Source: an uncultured bacterium (GTDB lineage: Bacteria; Bacillota; Clostridia; Oscillospirales; Acutalibacteraceae). From it: a DNA stretch of 10,066 nucleotides. The translations under genes and the position numbers were made by a program. The stretch lies in assembly GCA_905215105.1 (NCBI GenBank), contig CAJMOI010000063.1, forward strand, positions 1-10,066, written 5' to 3'. The notes below the pieces were generated by a model. It was given only the letters and a program-made list of their open reading frames with translations, was not told the origin of the DNA and searched no databases. Positions 6,382 through 10,066 of this stretch are shown in pieces (the stretch's first letter is position 1; each line of letters starts with the position of its first letter).

Positions 6382-8484
6382 ACAGACCGTATTTTACAGT
6401 TTTATAAAAGGAAAAAAAGAGCCTGCAAGCGGAAAATTGACCGTCTGCTGATTCGCTTCACCATGCATAACCGGATGATTACCGAAGCTTTTTATCAGGA
6501 ACGTTCTCCAAAAATCGGGCGCTTTCGCCGGGGCGTTTATCTGTTCCTGCTCTGTCTGGCTTCCGCAGTGGGAAAAGTTTATTCTCATCGGGCCGCACCG
6601 GAAGAGCGTCGGGACTATACCAACCGGGTATTCTGCTATTCTCCGGAATCCCGCCGTCACCGCCGCCTCACCTATACCACTATGGCTAAAAAAATGCTCC
6701 TGTGCGACGTGATTTCCTTCGATATCTTCGATACGCTGCTGCTCCGCCCTTTTGACAACCCCAAAACTGTCTTTTTCCTGGTGGGAGAAAAACTTCACTG
6801 TCCCTCCTTTACCCGCTATCGTGTACTGGCGGAAAAACAGGCTCGCCAGGAAGCGATGGAAAAAAACGGCACCAATGAAGTGACTCTCTGTGATATTTAT
6901 CAGAAAATGCAGCGGTATGTGGCCTGTGACATTCGCCGGGCTATGGAACTGGAAGAGGAAACCGAGCTTTCTCTGCTTCAGGCCAATCCCTATATGAAAC
7001 AGCTGTATCAGACTGCTGTGGAGCTGGGAAAAACCGTTATTGCGGTTTCTGATATGTATCTGTCTTCTCAGGTGATTGAAAAAGCACTGGTTCAAAACGG
7101 TTATGCACAGTTTTCCCGAATCTTCATTTCTCAGGAATGCGGATTTTCCAAGTGCAGCGGCCAGCTTTTCCCCTATGTCCGGGAACAGCTGGGAACCGAA
7201 AAGCGGTATTTCCACATCGGAGATAACTATACTGCTGACTTTCTCCGGGCCAGAGACGCCGGCTTTGACGCCAACTATTACCCCAATGTCAACCGGCTGG
7301 GCAACCCTCATCGCTGTGCCGATTTGACAGCGCTCATCGGCAGCGCATACCGGGGAATGGTCAATAATCGGCTGTGCTGCGGCGCGTTCCGGGAAAATCA
7401 GTATTTTGAATACGGCTATGCCCATGCGGGTTTCTATGTGCTGGGATACTGTGTGTGGATTCACGAGCGGGTCAAAGCCAAAGGCATTGAAAAGCTGCTG
7501 TTTCTTTCCCGGGATGGCGATATTCTGCAAAAGGTCTATCAGAAACTGTACCCGGAAGAAAAAACCGAGTATGTGTATTGGTCCCGGGCTGCTGCTACCC
7601 GGCTGACTGCCGGATATTTCCGCAACGAATTTTTCCTGCGGTACATCAAGTATAAAATTTCCCGGAAGATCACCATGAAACAGATGCTGACTGCCATGGA
7701 ACTTCCCCAGATGCAGCCCGCTCTGACAGAAGCCGGATTCTCTGACGAAACGGTTTTGACCAAGGAAAATTACGAGGACATTGTCGCAGTATTTCTGGAC
7801 CACTGGAAAACAGTGGAAGAGGCTTATGCAGACAGTTACAAAGCCGCGGAAATCTATTATCGGGAGAAACTGGCAGGCGTACATTCCGCCGCTGCTGTAG
7901 ATGTAGGTTGGGCCGCCAGCGGCGTCTCCGCACTGAAAGTATTGGTGGAGGATTTATGGAAACTGGACTGTAAGCTCTACGGCTTTGTTTCCGGTGCAAA
8001 TTATCTTCACGATCAGACCATTATTGAAGCGCCGCTGACCAGCGGGGACATCGAGTCCTATATGTTCAGCCAGCAGAAAAACCGGGAATTGAAACGCCGT
8101 CACCGGGTAGGCCAGCTGTACAGTGTATTTATTGAAATGATGCTGGCTTCTCCCAGCCCCTCTTTCATGCAGTATGAGCTGACAGAAGACGGACGTCCTG
8201 CATTCCGCTTTGACCTGCCGGAAACGGAAGGATATGAGATGATCCGGGAATTGCAGCGGGGAATTCTGACCTTTGCGGAGGACTATACCCGGACATTTGC
8301 CCGGTATCCTCAGCTGTACCGCATCAGCGGCGAGGACGCCTATCATGTGTGCCGGTTTATCATCTCCCAGCCGGATTATTTCCGCAATCTCTTTGCCGAC
8401 TATCCTGTTAATCGGGCAGTGGGCACCTCTTCCTGTGAAATGGAGACACTGTCTCAGCTGATGGAACGGGAATATCAGGAATAA
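6379..8484 (+). CDS. Predicted HAD-superfamily hydrolase, COG5610 type
   Basis: A 701-residue protein. A basic N-terminus (KRKKR, 10-14) and a short hydrophobic stretch (52-65) may allow membrane association. The HAD domain spans about 109-300 with all four motifs: SFDIFDTLLLR (113-123; nucleophile D115, acid/base D118), the Ser of VSDMY (222-226), K258 in GFSKCSG, and IGDNYTAD (280-287). A second region characteristic of COG5610 proteins follows, with LFLSRDGD (374-381), YVYWSRAA (398-405) and VDVGWAASG (507-515); its biochemical role is unknown. Such proteins are commonly found in polysaccharide clusters next to glycosyltransferases. The start is TTG, directly abutting the TGA of the aldolase gene (6376-6378), with AAGGA and GAGGA sites 10 and 4 nt upstream; the first in-frame ATG would remove 28 residues. 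It is the catalytically intact counterpart of the gene at 1020. Phosphatase or phosphotransfer activity is a family expectation; the substrate is unknown. Confidence 0.82.
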   Translation: MTDRILQFYKRKKRACKRKIDRLLIRFTMHNRMITEAFYQERSPKIGRFRRGVYLFLLCLASAVGKVYSHRAAPEERRDYTNRVFCYSPESRRHRRLTYTTMAKKMLLCDVISFDIFDTLLLRPFDNPKTVFFLVGEKLHCPSFTRYRVLAEKQARQEAMEKNGTNEVTLCDIYQKMQRYVACDIRRAMELEEETELSLLQANPYMKQLYQTAVELGKTVIAVSDMYLSSQVIEKALVQNGYAQFSRIFISQECGFSKCSGQLFPYVREQLGTEKRYFHIGDNYTADFLRARDAGFDANYYPNVNRLGNPHRCADLTALIGSAYRGMVNNRLCCGAFRENQYFEYGYAHAGFYVLGYCVWIHERVKAKGIEKLLFLSRDGDILQKVYQKLYPEEKTEYVYWSRAAATRLTAGYFRNEFFLRYIKYKISRKITMKQMLTAMELPQMQPALTEAGFSDETVLTKENYEDIVAVFLDHWKTVEEAYADSYKAAEIYYREKLAGVHSAAAVDVGWAASGVSALKVLVEDLWKLDCKLYGFVSGANYLHDQTIIEAPLTSGDIESYMFSQQKNRELKRRHRVGQLYSVFIEMMLASPSPSFMQYELTEDGRPAFRFDLPETEGYEMIRELQRGILTFAEDYTRTFARYPQLYRISGEDAYHVCRFIISQPDYFRNLFADYPVNRAVGTSSCEMETLSQLMEREYQE

Positions 8485-8497
8485 GGGGAAGAAAACG

Positions 8498-10066
8498 ATG
8501 ATTTATTACGCATTGACAACCTATCATGTGCTGTGCTGCGTGCTGCACAAAATGACGGTCCATCCCGACGAAAAAGCAGTGCTGCTGCTTTCCAACATCC
8601 ATAAAAACTCTGTGGCCTATCTCAACCGCTATCGGGAATCGGGAATTTTTGACCGGGTGGAGATTCTGGATGAATTGTCGGTTCTGGAACATCAGAAATA
8701 TCTGGAGCGGAAAAAAGTTCCCACCGGACTGATTCTCTCTGCCTGTTGTAACAGAATGGAAAAGCTCCTTCGGGAACTTGGCATTGCGCTGAAACAGGAA
8801 GAGCGCTATCTGTGCCCCGATCATTTTCCATTCGGCTGGCTGGTCATTCGCAGTAAACTGCCCTATCACTGCTTTGAAGAGGGCAGCGGCGTGCTCTCTG
8901 ACCGGGAATTCGCCCTGAATAATATGAAGCGCAACCGTACCCAGTATAAGCTGTGTTTCTCGCTGGGCTGCTTCGGCGACAATGAGTTTGCATCGGAAAT
9001 TCTGGCGGATGCTGTGAAACAGAAACCCGGCTATGAAAATCCCAAAATGACGGATTTCTCCGTTGACCGGATTCTGGAGGCCATGGAGCCCGAAGAACGG
9101 AACCGGGTGCTGCGGTTTTTCGGCGGTGGGGAAATCCTTCACTTGCAGAAAAACAGCAGCCTGCTGCTGACCCAGCACATGGCCAATCTGGGCCTGATGT
9201 CCCTTCCGGAGCAACACCGGCTGTATACCCTTTTTGCAGATTATCTGTTTGCTCCCGGCAGTCAGCTGGTCATCAAGCCCCATCCCGACGATATTGCCGG
9301 GACTTACCGTCAGGTATTTGGAGAAACCGTAACCATTCTGCCTTTTGCCATGCCCTCCGAATTGATGAAGTACAACATTGAGGGCCGGTTTCAAAAAGCG
9401 GCGGCGGCCTATTCCACTTCTGTTCGCTCCATGTCCCATATTTCCGACGAAACCCTGTGCTTTGACAGCCGGATTTTGCAGGATTGGAAATATCTTCCGG
9501 AATATGACTGCGCCGTGCGGTTTTTACAAGCTGCGGGCATCGACAGCGCCGTAACCGATGGGGACGAACTGCTGCTGCATCAGTTGTCCCGGATGTCCGG
9601 CACGCCGGTTTCCTTCTCTCATGAAGAAATTGAATCGGAGCCCTCTTCTCAGGCGGTAGTCATCAGCGATTTGACCTCGCCGGAATCGGAAACAGACCCG
9701 ATTGAACGGGCAGAACAAATTGCTGCATTTCTGACCCGGACACAGGCCAGAGTGGTGGTTTTCTGTCAGGAACAAAAGGCCTGTTCCTTCTTCACCGGAA
9801 AAAATCAGGAGGTTTTCCGATACCTCCGCCCCATCACCCTGTATATGGGAAACGAAACCCGCCAGATTATGATTTATACAAAGGAGCCGTCCACCATGGA
9901 AACTGCGGAAACCTTTCACTGTGAAAAAGAACTGCCCTATACCGGCGTCACCATCCGGATGGATGGCATCAGCGCTTCCGAAGCGGAAAAAATCCGTCTG
10001 CTGGAAGGGGTGCTGGCTGCCACGGAAAAGCGCCTGAACAGCTACATTGCAGAGAGAAAGAAGGCC
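8498..10066 (+). CDS. Putative GT-B sialyl/polysialyltransferase-like glycosyltransferase (copy 2), 3' end beyond window
   Basis: The frame is open for 523 codons from ATG 8498 to the last base without a stop, so the gene is incomplete here. It is a paralogue of the protein at 2595-4109. The opening YYALTTYHVLCCVLHKM matches LYHLSTTYQLLYCIVHRL, and the three bacterial sialyltransferase motifs follow: FEEGSG (126-131, canonical E-E-G), IKPHPDD (259-265) and AYSTSVRS (304-311). The C-terminal part after about 380 contains an extra alpha/beta region (AVVISDL, RVVVFCQ, ITLYMG, IMIYTK strands) that resembles the tail of the first copy (VKLYVQS). The last visible residues are a charged helix (AATEKRLNSYIAERKK), possibly the start of a coiled coil. 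GGGGAA lies 7-8 nt before the ATG, and the gap to the upstream HAD gene is 13 bp. The expected donor is a CMP-activated acidic sugar; acceptor and linkage are unknown. Confidence 0.75.
   Translation, partial: MIYYALTTYHVLCCVLHKMTVHPDEKAVLLLSNIHKNSVAYLNRYRESGIFDRVEILDELSVLEHQKYLERKKVPTGLILSACCNRMEKLLRELGIALKQEERYLCPDHFPFGWLVIRSKLPYHCFEEGSGVLSDREFALNNMKRNRTQYKLCFSLGCFGDNEFASEILADAVKQKPGYENPKMTDFSVDRILEAMEPEERNRVLRFFGGGEILHLQKNSSLLLTQHMANLGLMSLPEQHRLYTLFADYLFAPGSQLVIKPHPDDIAGTYRQVFGETVTILPFAMPSELMKYNIEGRFQKAAAAYSTSVRSMSHISDETLCFDSRILQDWKYLPEYDCAVRFLQAAGIDSAVTDGDELLLHQLSRMSGTPVSFSHEEIESEPSSQAVVISDLTSPESETDPIERAEQIAAFLTRTQARVVVFCQEQKACSFFTGKNQEVFRYLRPITLYMGNETRQIMIYTKEPSTMETAETFHCEKELPYTGVTIRMDGISASEAEKIRLLEGVLAATEKRLNSYIAERKKA

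Larger units (their letters stand above)
1020..10066 (+). other. Six-gene surface-glycan operon (incomplete at right edge)
   Basis: All six genes share one strand, with gaps of 15, 5, -4, 0 and 13 bp and no terminator-like hairpin between them, so a single transcript is likely. The order is HAD-like, transferase, cytidylyltransferase, aldolase, HAD, transferase. The first and last gene pairs are paralogous, suggesting duplication of a HAD-transferase module around the activation genes. No polymerase, flippase or ABC exporter is visible in the window. Confidence 0.75.

Noticed and set aside
6394..7884. 496-residue antisense frame
   Set aside because: Long, but opposite the intact HAD gene with all four motifs; a codon-bias shadow.
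8408..9439. 343-residue antisense frame
   Set aside because: Opposite the second transferase, whose frame carries family motifs throughout.
1..10066. Mobile elements, CRISPR repeats, tRNA or rRNA genes
   Set aside because: No transposase or integrase domains, regularly spaced repeats, cloverleaf or rRNA signature were seen on either strand.

Overview
The window looks like a chromosome segment of a gut-type Gram-positive anaerobe, probably a clostridium of the Oscillospiraceae/Ruminococcaceae kind. That is an inference from the start of a sodium-pumping decarboxylase operon with a clostridial-style OadG subunit, AGGAG-type ribosome binding sites, moderate GC with G/C-rich third codon positions, and a surface-polysaccharide cassette of a kind common in such bacteria. 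No rRNA, tRNA, CRISPR array, insertion sequence or integrase is visible.

Layout. Bases 1-862 hold the beginning of a leftward operon: a strong promoter (834-862, minus strand), a leader of about 145 nt with two alternative hairpins, an OadG-family small membrane subunit (284-682), and the first 73 codons of an OadB-type Na+-translocating decarboxylase beta subunit, cut by the left window edge. Bases 863-1019 are a pyrimidine-rich divergent spacer.

From 1020 to the right edge there is one tightly packed rightward operon of six genes, with gaps of 0-15 bp and one 4-bp overlap. In order: (1) a HAD-like COG5610-type protein that has lost most of its catalytic residues; (2) a GT-B transferase with the three motifs of bacterial sialyl/polysialyltransferases; (3) a CMP-sugar (NeuA/KdsB-type) cytidylyltransferase; (4) a DRE-TIM pyruvate-aldolase-like enzyme fused to a Rossmann-like C-terminal domain; (5) an intact-looking COG5610 HAD-family protein; (6) a second transferase paralogous to gene 2, still open at the right edge. 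The order HAD-transferase / cytidylyltransferase-aldolase / HAD-transferase suggests a duplicated two-gene module flanking a sugar-activation core.

Working hypothesis (inference). The aldolase joins a pyruvate-type donor to an aldehyde, giving a 2-keto-3-deoxy (ulosonic) acid. The cytidylyltransferase activates it as the CMP-sugar, and the two transferases add it to a surface glycan, with the HAD proteins acting as phosphatases, processing factors or scaffolds. No NeuB-type synthase is present in the window. If the aldolase replaces it, this would be an unrecognised route to a CMP-activated acidic sugar. The sugar cannot be determined from sequence.
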